A stretch of 25,887 nt of DNA from a virus: positions 1-25,887 of the IMG/VR virus record IMGVR_UViG_3300022748_000040; one strand, given 5' to 3'. A program made the position numbers and the translations under genes. Shown in pieces: positions 1-7,420 of this stretch. The notes below the pieces were generated by a model. It was not told the DNA's origin. It made no database searches and saw only the letters and a list, made by a program, of their open reading frames with translations. How positions within the stretch are numbered: position 1 is the stretch's first letter; each line of letters opens with the position of its first letter.

Positions 1-161
1 GGTAACGCGCGACCGCGATAAAACGCTAGTGAGTGCGTACTAACTTGCTTTTCACCGATGGGTCACTGGGTATCATTTTTAATCCCGATTTAAACAACGA
101 CACGCCTTCGCTATTTGGTGCAAAATCGCATTCCAGCTTCATAAATTAAACAAACAAGCAC
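1..161. other. Left-end noncoding region, probable cos/terminase recognition region
   Basis: No gene is visible before the terminase small subunit. The first ~28 bases (GGTAACGCGCGACC, then GCG, five bases and ACGCTA) have the layout of the lambda left cohesive end (GGGCGGCGACCT, then CGCGGGTTTTCGCTA), and the distance to the first gene (161 nt) is close to that in lambda (190 nt). The stretch 60-160 is AT-rich, as expected of a bendable cosB/IHF segment, but I could not identify repeated terminase-binding sites or a good IHF consensus. The cos assignment is inference from position and partial resemblance; the matching right end lies outside the window. Confidence 0.4.
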
Positions 162-677
162 ATGGGGAACTTCATTTCGGCTGCCAAGTACGCCACACAC
201 CGTGGCGTCAGCAAGCCTGCCGTGCTGCAAGCAATCCGCGACGGTCGACTGACGAAGTCGGTCACGCGTGACGGCAAGGCTTTCAAGATCGACGTGGACC
301 TGGCCGACCAGGAATGGGCAGCCACGACCAGCATCGACCGTGGCGAACACAACAACCGCATGATGCTTGGCGACGCTGGCATCGAAGGCGAGGCCGCGAC
401 CTACGCCGCAAGCAGGGCGAAGAAAGAGCAATATCAGGCTGAACTTTCGCGTCTCGAGTACGAACAGAAAGCTGGCACCCTGGTCGACGCCGAAGCTGTG
501 AAGAAAGAGGCGTTCAAGGTCGCGCGCATGATCCGCGACGGCATGCTGAACATCCCCGACCGCGTGGCTGCAGAACTAACCGGCCAGACCGACAACTTCG
601 TGATCCACCGGCGTCTGACCGAGGAAATCCGCAAGGCATTGGAAAGCGCGCTGGGGGCTGAAGATGGTGCAGCCTGA
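162..677 (+). CDS. Terminase small subunit (lambda Nu1-type)
   Basis: This 171-residue protein would recognise the cos region and recruit the large terminase for DNA packaging. Residues ~7-38 read as a winged helix-turn-helix (AAKYATHRGVSKPAVLQAIR followed by a short basic wing), the arrangement found in Nu1-like small terminases. Residues ~85-125 are a charged helical region suited to oligomerisation, and the C-terminal part would contact the large subunit. The ATG at 162 is the first start after an in-frame stop at 147-149. No Shine-Dalgarno sequence precedes it. The gene overlaps the large subunit by 14 nt. Assignment rests on the HTH and on its position just before a clear GpA-type large terminase; overall sequence conservation in this family is low. 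Confidence 0.85.
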   Translation: MGNFISAAKYATHRGVSKPAVLQAIRDGRLTKSVTRDGKAFKIDVDLADQEWAATTSIDRGEHNNRMMLGDAGIEGEAATYAASRAKKEQYQAELSRLEYEQKAGTLVDAEAVKKEAFKVARMIRDGMLNIPDRVAAELTGQTDNFVIHRRLTEEIRKALESALGAEDGAA

Positions 678-2562
678 CGGTTCGTTTTTATACCGCCAGG
701 CGTTTCGCGCTGGACTGACACCCGACCCCGACTTCACCGTCAGCGAGTGGTCGGACGAATTCCGCATGCTGTCGCAAAAGGCGTCGGCTGAACCTGGCCG
801 CTGGCGCACCGAGCGCACGCCGTACCTGCGCGAGATCATGGACGAACTGTCGCCGAACAGCCCTGTCGAACAGGTGGTGTTCATGGCTGGCGCCCAGGTG
901 GGCAAGTCCGAAACCGGCAACAACTGGCTGGGCTTCGTGATCAGCCACGCACCAGGCCCCATGATGCTGGTGCAGCCGACGGTCGACACGGCAAAGCGAT
1001 TTTCCAAGCAGCGCCTGGCGCCGATGATGGAAGAAACCCCGATGCTGAAAGAACGCATCGCGGACCAGCGTTCACGCGATGGCGGCAACACGCAGCTGGT
1101 GAAGGAATTCCAGGGCGGTGTTCTGGTTGTCACCGGCGCGAACAGCGCGGTCGGCCTGCGTTCGATGCCGGTGCGTTACCTGTTCCTGGACGAAATCGAC
1201 GGTTTCCCTGTCGACGTCGATGGCGAAGGCGACCCCGTCATCCTGGCGATCCGACGGACCACCACGTTCGCGCGGCGCAAGATTTTCATGTGCAGCACGC
1301 CGACGGTGAAGGACGTCAGCCGCATCGAGCGCGAATTTAACGTGTCCGACCAGCGGCGCTATTTCGTCCCCTGCCCGCACTGCGACCACATGCAGTGGCT
1401 GCGCTGGGCGCAGATCAAGTGGCAGGACGACGACCCGACGACGGCAGCCTACGCCTGCGAAGACTGCGGCACGCTGATCGAGGAACGCCACAAGACCAGC
1501 ATGCTGGCCAAGGGCGAATGGCGCGCTACGGCCGAAGGCAATGGCCGCATCGCAGGCTTCCACCTGTCGTCGCTGTATTCACCGCTGGGCTGGAAGTCCT
1601 GGCGTTCCATCGTCGAAGAATTCATCGCGGCCAAGGGCGACGCACCGCTGCTGAAGGGCTGGGTGAACACGGTCCTAGGCGAAACCTGGGAAGAAGAATA
1701 TTCGGCGAAGGTCGGGGCCGACAGCCTGCAGGCGCGCGCCGAGTTCTACGACCCGAAGGTGCTGCCAGCCCGCGTGCTGGCCGTCACCGCTGGCGTGGAC
1801 GTGCAGGACAACCGCCTGGCCGTGTCACTGTACGGGTGGGGCCGCGATGAAGAATGCTGGGCCGTGGCGCACCAGGAAATCTACGGCGACCCAGCGCGGC
1901 CCGAAGTCTGGCGCCAGCTGGACGACATGCTGGGCACGCCCATCGAGCACGAACTGGCCGAACCGCTGACCGTGATGGCGGCCTGCATCGACAGTGGTGG
2001 CCACCACACCCATGACGTCTATGCCTACGCGCGCGAACGCCGGTCGAAGCACTACTACGCGATCAAAGGCCAGTCGCAGCGCGGCAAACCGGCCATCGGA
2101 AAGCCCAGCCGCGTCGACCTGAACTGGAAGGGCAAGGTGATGAAGGGCAGCGCCGAAGTCTGGCCGGTGGGCGTCGACACCGTGAAGTCGGTGATTTATT
2201 CGCGCCTGAAGCACAACGAACCAGGCGCTGGGTACGTTCACTTTCACGCTGAACTGACCGCCGAGTATTTCGCGCAGCTGACGGCTGAAAAGCAGATCAC
2301 CAAGTACGTGAAGGGCTTCCCCGTGCGCGAGTGGGTGAAGAAACCAGGCGCGCGCAACGAAGCGCTGGACACGGCGGTGTATGCCTATGCCGCGATGCAG
2401 TCGCTTTACATGCGGTTCAACCGGCGCACGATCTGGGAACAGTTCGAACGGGCATTAAAATTGAAACCCGTGAAAGACGGTGAAAATGCCGCTGAATTGG
2501 CGGTCAAACCTGCGAAGCCTATAATCCCGAAAAAGCGCAATTCATTCGTCACGAACTGGTAA
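664..2562 (+). CDS. Terminase large subunit (lambda GpA family)
   Basis: This is the packaging motor ATPase and cos endonuclease, 632 residues, close to lambda gpA (641). The Walker A-like motif GAQVGKSE is at residues 76-83 and Walker B LFLDEID at 173-179. A zinc-ribbon-like pair, CPHC (237-240) and CEDC (265-268), follows, typical of this family. The nuclease domain shows GVDVQDNRL (D379), CIDSGG (D443) and a late acidic motif NEALDTAVYAYAA near the C terminus, consistent with an RNase H-like two-metal site. The start ATG lies inside the small subunit gene, implying translational coupling. All expected motifs are present and the frame is intact, so the gene looks functional. Confidence 0.97.
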   Translation: MVQPDGSFLYRQAFRAGLTPDPDFTVSEWSDEFRMLSQKASAEPGRWRTERTPYLREIMDELSPNSPVEQVVFMAGAQVGKSETGNNWLGFVISHAPGPMMLVQPTVDTAKRFSKQRLAPMMEETPMLKERIADQRSRDGGNTQLVKEFQGGVLVVTGANSAVGLRSMPVRYLFLDEIDGFPVDVDGEGDPVILAIRRTTTFARRKIFMCSTPTVKDVSRIEREFNVSDQRRYFVPCPHCDHMQWLRWAQIKWQDDDPTTAAYACEDCGTLIEERHKTSMLAKGEWRATAEGNGRIAGFHLSSLYSPLGWKSWRSIVEEFIAAKGDAPLLKGWVNTVLGETWEEEYSAKVGADSLQARAEFYDPKVLPARVLAVTAGVDVQDNRLAVSLYGWGRDEECWAVAHQEIYGDPARPEVWRQLDDMLGTPIEHELAEPLTVMAACIDSGGHHTHDVYAYARERRSKHYYAIKGQSQRGKPAIGKPSRVDLNWKGKVMKGSAEVWPVGVDTVKSVIYSRLKHNEPGAGYVHFHAELTAEYFAQLTAEKQITKYVKGFPVREWVKKPGARNEALDTAVYAYAAMQSLYMRFNRRTIWEQFERALKLKPVKDGENAAELAVKPAKPIIPKKRNSFVTNW

Positions 2563-2565
2563 AGC

Positions 2566-3126
2566 ATGCGAATCCCCGAACAAATATCTGCTGGCGACAG
2601 TTTCACCTGGTTGGACGACCAGACGAAAGACAACCTGGGCAACGTGTTGTCCAGCGCAGACTGGGCGCTGCATTACTTCATTCGCGGCGCGCAGGCGCTT
2701 GACCTGGTGGCTTCGGCCAACGGTCCAGGCTGGTCGACCACGATCACCGCCGCACAGTCCGCAACGCTGACACCTGGCCAGTTCTACTGGCAGGCCAGCG
2801 TGACCAAGGGCACCCAGCGCATCACCATCGGCACTGGTCAGATCAAAATCATCGCGGACATGGCGTTCACCGGCACGCCTGGCGCGTTCGATGGCCGCAC
2901 ACCGTCCGAGATCGCGCTGGACGCGATCAATGCCGAGATCACCGCCCGACTGAATGGCGGCATGTCCGAGGAATACACAATCGGCAACCGTTCACTGAAG
3001 AAAACGCCCATGCGCGACCTGTTGGAAATGCAGTCGCGCTACAAAACCATCGTGGTGCGTGAACGCCAGGCGCAGAAAATCGCGCAAGGCTTGGGCAATC
3101 CGCGCGCGCTTTACGTGCGTTTTTAA
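2566..3126 (+). CDS. gpW-position head-tail joining protein with extra N-terminal domain
   Basis: This 186-residue protein sits between large terminase and portal, where lambda encodes gpW (68 aa). The last ~55 residues (YTIGNRSLKKTPMRDLLEMQ and onward to RALYVRF) have the helix and terminal aromatic-basic pattern of gpW-like connectors: a helical 'LLEMQSRY' stretch and an ending resembling the gpW tail. Residues ~1-105 are predicted beta-rich and look like a separate Ig-like or beta-sandwich domain. A linker (FTGTPGAFDGRTPSEIALDA) joins them. The role in closing the head and stopping DNA leakage is inferred from location and the C-terminal pattern. It starts 3 nt after the large terminase stop, with no clear SD. 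Confidence 0.55.
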   Translation: MRIPEQISAGDSFTWLDDQTKDNLGNVLSSADWALHYFIRGAQALDLVASANGPGWSTTITAAQSATLTPGQFYWQASVTKGTQRITIGTGQIKIIADMAFTGTPGAFDGRTPSEIALDAINAEITARLNGGMSEEYTIGNRSLKKTPMRDLLEMQSRYKTIVVRERQAQKIAQGLGNPRALYVRF

Positions 3127-3135
3127 GGGGCAACC

Positions 3136-4722
3136 ATGAAATTTTGGCCATTCGGCAAAAAGGGCGACCAGCCCAAGAAGGCTGGCAAACGCATGTTCGG
3201 CGGCGCGACGTTCAACCGCTTGACCAACGACTGGAACGCCAGCATCGGCACCAGCCAGGACAGCGAAATTCGCAGCAGCTTGCGCGTGTTGCGCAACCGA
3301 ACCCGCCAGCTGGCGCGTGACAACGACTGGGTGAAGAACGCACTGCGCGCGATCCAGAACAACGTGATCGGCACTGGCGTGAACATGCAAATGCAGGTCA
3401 AGATGACCCGCCAGCGCAACGGCAAGGTGATGAACCAGGCCGTGAACGAAGCCATCGAAAACGCCTGGGCACAGTGGTGCAAGGCGCAGAACTGCCACAC
3501 CGCTGGCCTGCTGAATTTCAGCGACATCGAGCGCTTGCTGATCACATCGGCTGCCGAAAACGGCGAAGTGCTGGTGCGCATGGTGCGTGGCACTGCGTTC
3601 GGCACGTCACCCGTGCCGCTGGCGCTGGAAGTGATCGAATCCGACCAGCTGATGGACGAGCGCAACGGCACTGCCGACAATGGCAACATCATCCGCATGG
3701 GTGTCGAGAAGAACGAATGGGGCCGTCCGGTCGCATACTGGTTTTACCCGTACCATCCAGGCGATTACCTTTTCAAAACGGTCGAACTGTCGAAGTACAA
3801 GCGCGTCGACGCCGACGAGATCATCCACCTTTACAAGCATGAACGCCCAGGCCAGACCCGTGGCGTGCCGTGGTTCGCGTCTGCGCTGAAGCGCATGCAC
3901 CAGGTGGCCGGTTTCGAAGAAGCCGAAGTCGTGGCCGCGCGCGCCAGTGCGTCGATCATGGGTTTCATCCAGACGCCCGACGGCGAACTGCAAGACGACG
4001 GTGTGCAGGACAACCAGCGCGTTTCGGATTTCAGCCCAGGCAAGATCGAAGCGCTTGGCCCTGGCGAGACATTCAAGGAATTCGTGCCGAACCGTCCTGG
4101 CGGCAATTACGACCCGTTCGTGCGCGCCCAGCTGCGTGCCGTGGCCGCTGGCGTGGGTGTTTCGTATGAGACACTGAGCAAGGACTATTCGCAGTCGAAC
4201 TACAGCAGCAGCCGACTGGCCTTGTTGGACGACCGCGACAACTGGCGTTCACTGCAAGCCTGGATGATCCAGAATTTCCACCAGCGCGTTTTCGAGGAAT
4301 GGCTGGACATGGCCGTTTTGTCTGGCGCGTTGGACCTGCCAGGCTATGAGATCAACCCCGACGCCTACCGCGCTGTGCGCTGGATGCCGCGCGGCTGGTC
4401 GTGGGTGGACCCCGCGAAAGAAGTGGCCGCTTACAAAGACGCGGTGCGCTGCGGTTTTATGACCCAGTCCGAAGTGATCGCCCAGTCTGGCGGCGACATC
4501 GAGGAAGTGCTCGAGCAACGTCGGCGCGAAGTCGAAATGGCCGAAGGCATGGGCCTGGTGTTCGACACCGACACGGCGCAGGTCGACGACAAGGGGCAGC
4601 TGCAGGCAACTGTGGCGCCTGCTGTCGCAGCCGAAGAAGCTGCGCCTGGTGACGCAACCGACGACGCAGCAGCAGCGCCAGCCGAAGACGAAAGTGCCGA
4701 CGCATCATCGGATGCCACCTAA
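3136..4722 (+). CDS. Portal protein (lambda gpB family)
   Basis: The 528-residue protein matches the lambda-family portal in length (gpB 533) and character: an N-terminal basic segment, then RSSLRVLRNRTRQLARDNDW and VKNALRAIQNNVIGTGVNMQ, which are hallmark portal sequences, and RGVPWFASALKRMHQVAGF in the stem/wing region. The dodecameric ring forms the DNA channel at the capsid vertex and docks the terminase. The last ~45 residues are Ala/Asp/Glu-rich and probably disordered; lambda gpB is trimmed terminally during maturation, so this tail could be removed as well. A good RBS (AAGGGG) precedes ATG 3136. It is followed by a 54-nt gap containing a promoter. Confidence 0.95.
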   Translation: MKFWPFGKKGDQPKKAGKRMFGGATFNRLTNDWNASIGTSQDSEIRSSLRVLRNRTRQLARDNDWVKNALRAIQNNVIGTGVNMQMQVKMTRQRNGKVMNQAVNEAIENAWAQWCKAQNCHTAGLLNFSDIERLLITSAAENGEVLVRMVRGTAFGTSPVPLALEVIESDQLMDERNGTADNGNIIRMGVEKNEWGRPVAYWFYPYHPGDYLFKTVELSKYKRVDADEIIHLYKHERPGQTRGVPWFASALKRMHQVAGFEEAEVVAARASASIMGFIQTPDGELQDDGVQDNQRVSDFSPGKIEALGPGETFKEFVPNRPGGNYDPFVRAQLRAVAAGVGVSYETLSKDYSQSNYSSSRLALLDDRDNWRSLQAWMIQNFHQRVFEEWLDMAVLSGALDLPGYEINPDAYRAVRWMPRGWSWVDPAKEVAAYKDAVRCGFMTQSEVIAQSGGDIEEVLEQRRREVEMAEGMGLVFDTDTAQVDDKGQLQATVAPAVAAEEAAPGDATDDAAAAPAEDESADASSDAT

Positions 4723-4738
4723 GTTCACGGCTTACAAT

Positions 4739-4767
4739 TTGACCAGTTGATTCACTGACCTGATAAT
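4739..4767 (+). promoter_or_regulatory. Sigma70-like promoter for the Dps-like gene
   Basis: TTGACC (4739-4744) is 5/6 to the -35 consensus and GATAAT (4762-4767) is 5/6 to the -10 consensus, with an ideal 17-nt spacer. A start site 6-8 nt after the -10 box would fall at about 4773-4775, only 2-4 nt before the ATG at 4777, so the transcript would be near-leaderless. No Shine-Dalgarno sequence is present in the gap. It is the best promoter match noticed in the window, and it lies in one of the few gaps of the late operon. Confidence 0.7.
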
Positions 4768-4776
4768 CCGCGCCAT

Positions 4777-5163
4777 ATGGAAGCTATTGCAAAACTAATC
4801 ATCACGCTGATGCACGCAGGCACGGCAGCCCATGTGCTGCACCTGCAGTGCCAGGGTGTCGGCAGCTTCGCGCGCCACAAAGCGCTGGATGATTTCTACA
4901 AAGGCATCATCGACAAGGCCGACAGCATCGCCGAAACGTGGCAGGGCCGCAATCGACAGATCATCGTCGGCTATCCTGATGGCTATGTGAACCCGCCACA
5001 AGACGGCAGCAAAGAAGCGGTGCTGGAATTCCTGGCCGCACTGCTGGCGTTCGTGGACGAAACCCGCACCGAAGTCGACCAGCGTTCTGAAATCCAGAAC
5101 CTGATCGACGAAGCGACTTCGTTCATCGACGACACGATTTACTTCATCGAACAGCTACAATAA
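4777..5163 (+). CDS. Dps-like (ferritin superfamily) mini-ferritin, phage-encoded
   Basis: The 128-residue protein has four predicted helices and no signal peptide. The first two helices carry H22, H34, D38, D49 and E53. This spacing (12, 4, 11, 4) is exactly that of the Dps ferroxidase centre (E. coli Dps H51, H63, D67, D78, E82). G27, F31 and Y41 also sit where Dps has conserved Gly, Phe and Tyr. Helices C and D follow (SKEAVLEFLAALLAFVDETR and the segment ending DDTIYFIEQLQ). It lacks the Lys-rich N-terminal DNA-binding tail of Dps and has a shorter BC connection (YPDGYVNPPQDG). Expected activity is Fe(II) oxidation with peroxide and iron storage, if it forms a dodecamer. It resembles a widespread phage protein family that I recall as DUF5856, unverified. 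It lies between portal and protease-capsid, with its own promoter, and ends 4 nt before the next start. Confidence 0.7.
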   Translation: MEAIAKLIITLMHAGTAAHVLHLQCQGVGSFARHKALDDFYKGIIDKADSIAETWQGRNRQIIVGYPDGYVNPPQDGSKEAVLEFLAALLAFVDETRTEVDQRSEIQNLIDEATSFIDDTIYFIEQLQ

Positions 5164-5167
5164 GCCC

Positions 5168-7177
5168 ATGACAAAACAAGCACACGCAATGCCGTGGCAG
5201 GCAAAACCTGTCGAAGCCACGCCTGAAGCCAAGCGCGAAGTGGAGTTCACCGAGGTGGACGGCCAGCTGCGCTTTAAGCTGCCGCAGCTGGTGCGCGCGA
5301 TGTCCGAAGGCGACCTGGCGGTCGACCAGGACACCCGCACGCTGTCGTTCAGCTTCAGCAGCGAATACCCCGTCGAACGCTGGTTCGGCAACGAAGTGCT
5401 GTCGCACGCCGCTGGCGCTGCCGACTTGTCGCGCTTGAACGATGGCGCCCCGCTGCTGTTCAACCACAACATGGACGACATCATCGGCGTGATCGAGAAA
5501 GCCAGCATCGACACGAAGACGAAGCGCGGCATGTGTACCGTGCGTTTCGCGAACACGCCCCAGGCCGACGAGTGCATGGGCATGGTGAACGACAAGATCA
5601 TGCGGAACGTGTCGTTCGGCTACCGCGTGAACGAAATGGACATCACCGACGCAAAATCGGACATCCCCACATATACGGCGACCAGTTGGACGCCTTACGA
5701 AATTTCGCTGGTTACAGTGCCAGCCGACCCGTCCATCGGTGTCGGTCGGTCTGTGACTGCGGAAGAACGCGACGTACTTGTACGTCGTGATCACCAACCC
5801 GCTGCTGCCGCAGCAAATCCTCCAGAGGTCACAATGACGCAAGAAAACACTGCGGCTGCACCAGCCGTTGACATCAAACTCGTGCAGGGCGAGGCTATTG
5901 CAGCCGAGCGCGCACGCATCGCAACCATCGACGCCTTGGGCAAAAAGTTCGGCAACGAAGACCTGGCACGCAGCTTGGTCGAAGGTGGCCGTTCTATCGA
6001 CGAAGCCCGCGCCGCTTTCTTGGACAAGATCGCCGACGCAAAGCGCACCCCTGTCACCGAAGGCGCATCCGATCTGCCTTTGACTGACAAGGAAAAGCAA
6101 GAGTACAGCCTGGTTCGCGCCATCCGCGCCCAAGTGACTGGCAACTGGAAAGATGCCGGTTTCGAGCGTGCATGTTCCGAAGCCATCGCCAAGCGCAGCG
6201 GCAAAGACACCGCCGGTTTCTTCATGCCAATGAACATCAGCATGCGAAACGCATCGTCTGGCGCCTACGCTGTCGGTACAGCCGGTTCTGGCACTACTGG
6301 CGGCACCTTGGTGGCCACCAACTTGTTGGCTTCCGAGTTCATCGAAGTGTTGCGCAACAAGGCCCGCGTGGTTCAGTTGGGCGCCCGCATGTTGTCCGGC
6401 TTGGTCGGCAACGTGGACATCCCACGTCAAACCAGCGCCACCACCACCTACTGGGTGTCGGAAGGTGCAGACGTGACTGAAGCCGAAGCAGCCTTCGACA
6501 AACTCAGCTTGTCGCCCAAGACTGTTGGCGCACGCAGCCAGATGACCCGCAACATGATGATGCAGTCGACACCGGACATCGAAATGATCGTTCGCAGCGA
6601 CTTGGCAGCACAGTTGGCCTTGGCCATCGACTTGGCAGCTATCGCAGGCACTGGTTCAAACGGTCAGCCCACTGGCATTTTGAACACCAGCGGCATCGGT
6701 TCTGTGGCTGGCGGCACCAACGGTGCAGCCATCACCATTGACCACCTGATCGACTTGGAAACCCAAGTGACCACAGCCAACGCGGACGAAGGCAACCTGG
6801 CCTACTTGTCGAACAGCAAAGTCGTCGGCGCCTTGAAGAAACTCAAGTCGACCACCGGCCAGTACCTGTGGACCGACTACCCAGGCGGCCAGCGTTCTGG
6901 CACCCCTGGCGAGATCAACGGCTACACCTTCGGTCGTTCGAACCAAGTGTCTAGCACATTGACAAAGGGCACCGCCTCCGGCGTCGCGTCTGCTGTCTTG
7001 TTCGGCAACTGGTCTGAATTGATCATCGGCGAGTGGGGCGTTTTGGAAGTCCTGCCTAACCCATACGGTTCTGGCTACAACAACGGCAGCGTGGACATCC
7101 GCGCCTTGCAGTCTGTTGACATGGGCTTGCGCCACGCCAAGTCGTTCTCTGCAATGACTGACGCATTGACTGCCTAA
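5168..7177 (+). CDS. Fused prohead protease (S78) and HK97-fold major capsid protein
   Basis: Residues ~25-195 form an HK97-type prohead protease with the expected catalytic triad candidates: H100 in LLFNHNMDD, S149 in RNVSFGYRV and E178 in TPYEISLVTVPADP. Residues 196-222 are a linker. Residues 223-669 are a major capsid protein: a helical delta/scaffold domain (~235-350), then a capsid body beginning near 360, with LVATNLLASEFIEVLRNKAR in the N-arm region and NPYGSGYNNGSVDIRALQSV near the end. The protease would cleave the scaffold domain after assembly. The ORF begins 4 nt after the Dps-like gene with no good SD, suggesting coupling. An internal in-frame ATG (5834) with its own SD could yield unfused capsid protein. 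Such fusions are known in other proteobacterial phages. Confidence 0.93.
   Translation: MTKQAHAMPWQAKPVEATPEAKREVEFTEVDGQLRFKLPQLVRAMSEGDLAVDQDTRTLSFSFSSEYPVERWFGNEVLSHAAGAADLSRLNDGAPLLFNHNMDDIIGVIEKASIDTKTKRGMCTVRFANTPQADECMGMVNDKIMRNVSFGYRVNEMDITDAKSDIPTYTATSWTPYEISLVTVPADPSIGVGRSVTAEERDVLVRRDHQPAAAAANPPEVTMTQENTAAAPAVDIKLVQGEAIAAERARIATIDALGKKFGNEDLARSLVEGGRSIDEARAAFLDKIADAKRTPVTEGASDLPLTDKEKQEYSLVRAIRAQVTGNWKDAGFERACSEAIAKRSGKDTAGFFMPMNISMRNASSGAYAVGTAGSGTTGGTLVATNLLASEFIEVLRNKARVVQLGARMLSGLVGNVDIPRQTSATTTYWVSEGADVTEAEAAFDKLSLSPKTVGARSQMTRNMMMQSTPDIEMIVRSDLAAQLALAIDLAAIAGTGSNGQPTGILNTSGIGSVAGGTNGAAITIDHLIDLETQVTTANADEGNLAYLSNSKVVGALKKLKSTTGQYLWTDYPGGQRSGTPGEINGYTFGRSNQVSSTLTKGTASGVASAVLFGNWSELIIGEWGVLEVLPNPYGSGYNNGSVDIRALQSVDMGLRHAKSFSAMTDALTA
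5770..5787 (+). repeat. Perfect inverted repeat (hairpin) in the protease-capsid linker
   Basis: CGACGTAC (5770-5777), two bases, then GTACGTCG (5780-5787) form an 8-bp perfect stem. It lies 46 nt upstream of the internal capsid start codon, within linker codons that are under little protein constraint. It may be a structure influencing ribosome passage or RNA processing; no T-run follows, so it is not an intrinsic terminator. Confidence 0.5.
5824..5836 (+). promoter_or_regulatory. Internal Shine-Dalgarno and in-frame start for the major capsid protein
   Basis: AGAGG (5824-5828), a 5-nt gap and ATG (5834-5836) are in frame with the protease-capsid ORF (residue 223). The signal is better than that of the full-length start at 5168. 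Initiation here would make a 447-residue capsid precursor (MTQENTAAAPAVDIK...), close to the size of a normal HK97-type capsid protein with its delta domain, allowing far more capsid protein than protease to be made. Confidence 0.6.
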
Positions 7178-7193
7178 TCAGCAGGTGAGTGAA

Positions 7194-7216
7194 GGGGCGG
7201 CAGTGCCGCCCCTTTT
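7194..7216 (+). terminator. Intrinsic terminator after the capsid gene
   Basis: GGGGCGGC (7194-7201), loop AGT, GCCGCCCC (7205-7212) and TTTT (7213-7216). The perfect 8-bp all-GC stem followed by a short T-run lies 16 nt after the capsid stop codon. Because connector genes follow in the same direction, it is probably a partial (attenuating) terminator unless it is overridden by antitermination. Confidence 0.8.
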
Positions 7217-7240
7217 CCCTAGCCACCCCGAAAGCAAAAC

Positions 7241-7420
7241 ATGAAGTTCATCGTTCGCGACCAATTCGCCGTGAAGATCGGCAAAGACGTGTTCCACAGC
7301 GGCGACGTTGTCGACTTGGATGAAGACCAGGCCGAAGCCTACGCAAACGCCATCGAACCCGCAGAGAAGCCCAAGAAGGCTGCCAAGCAAACCGAACCAG
7401 CAGGCGACGAAGCCAAGTGA
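7241..7420 (+). CDS. Small conserved head-module protein, unknown function
   Basis: This 59-residue protein begins MKFIVRDQFAVKIGKDVF and continues HSGDVVDLDEDQAEAYANAI, a compact beta-strand/helix pattern, and then has a Lys/Ala/Glu-rich disordered tail. Short proteins of this type often follow the capsid gene in lambda-like and HK97-like phages, but I cannot name a function. The ATG lies 24 nt after the terminator. Its TGA is overlapped by the GTG start of the next gene (GTGA), which suggests translational coupling and supports it as a real gene. Confidence 0.75.
   Translation: MKFIVRDQFAVKIGKDVFHSGDVVDLDEDQAEAYANAIEPAEKPKKAAKQTEPAGDEAK

Noticed and set aside
46-80. Promoter TTGCTT ... TATCAT before the terminase genes
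   Set aside because: The spacer is 20 nt and the -35 is poor; no reliable promoter can be claimed here.
5144-6430. A 428-residue minus-strand open frame under the protease-capsid gene
   Set aside because: It is antisense to a strongly conserved coding region, is His/Cys-rich with no domain pattern, and has no RBS or operon context; it arises from GC-biased third positions of the real gene.
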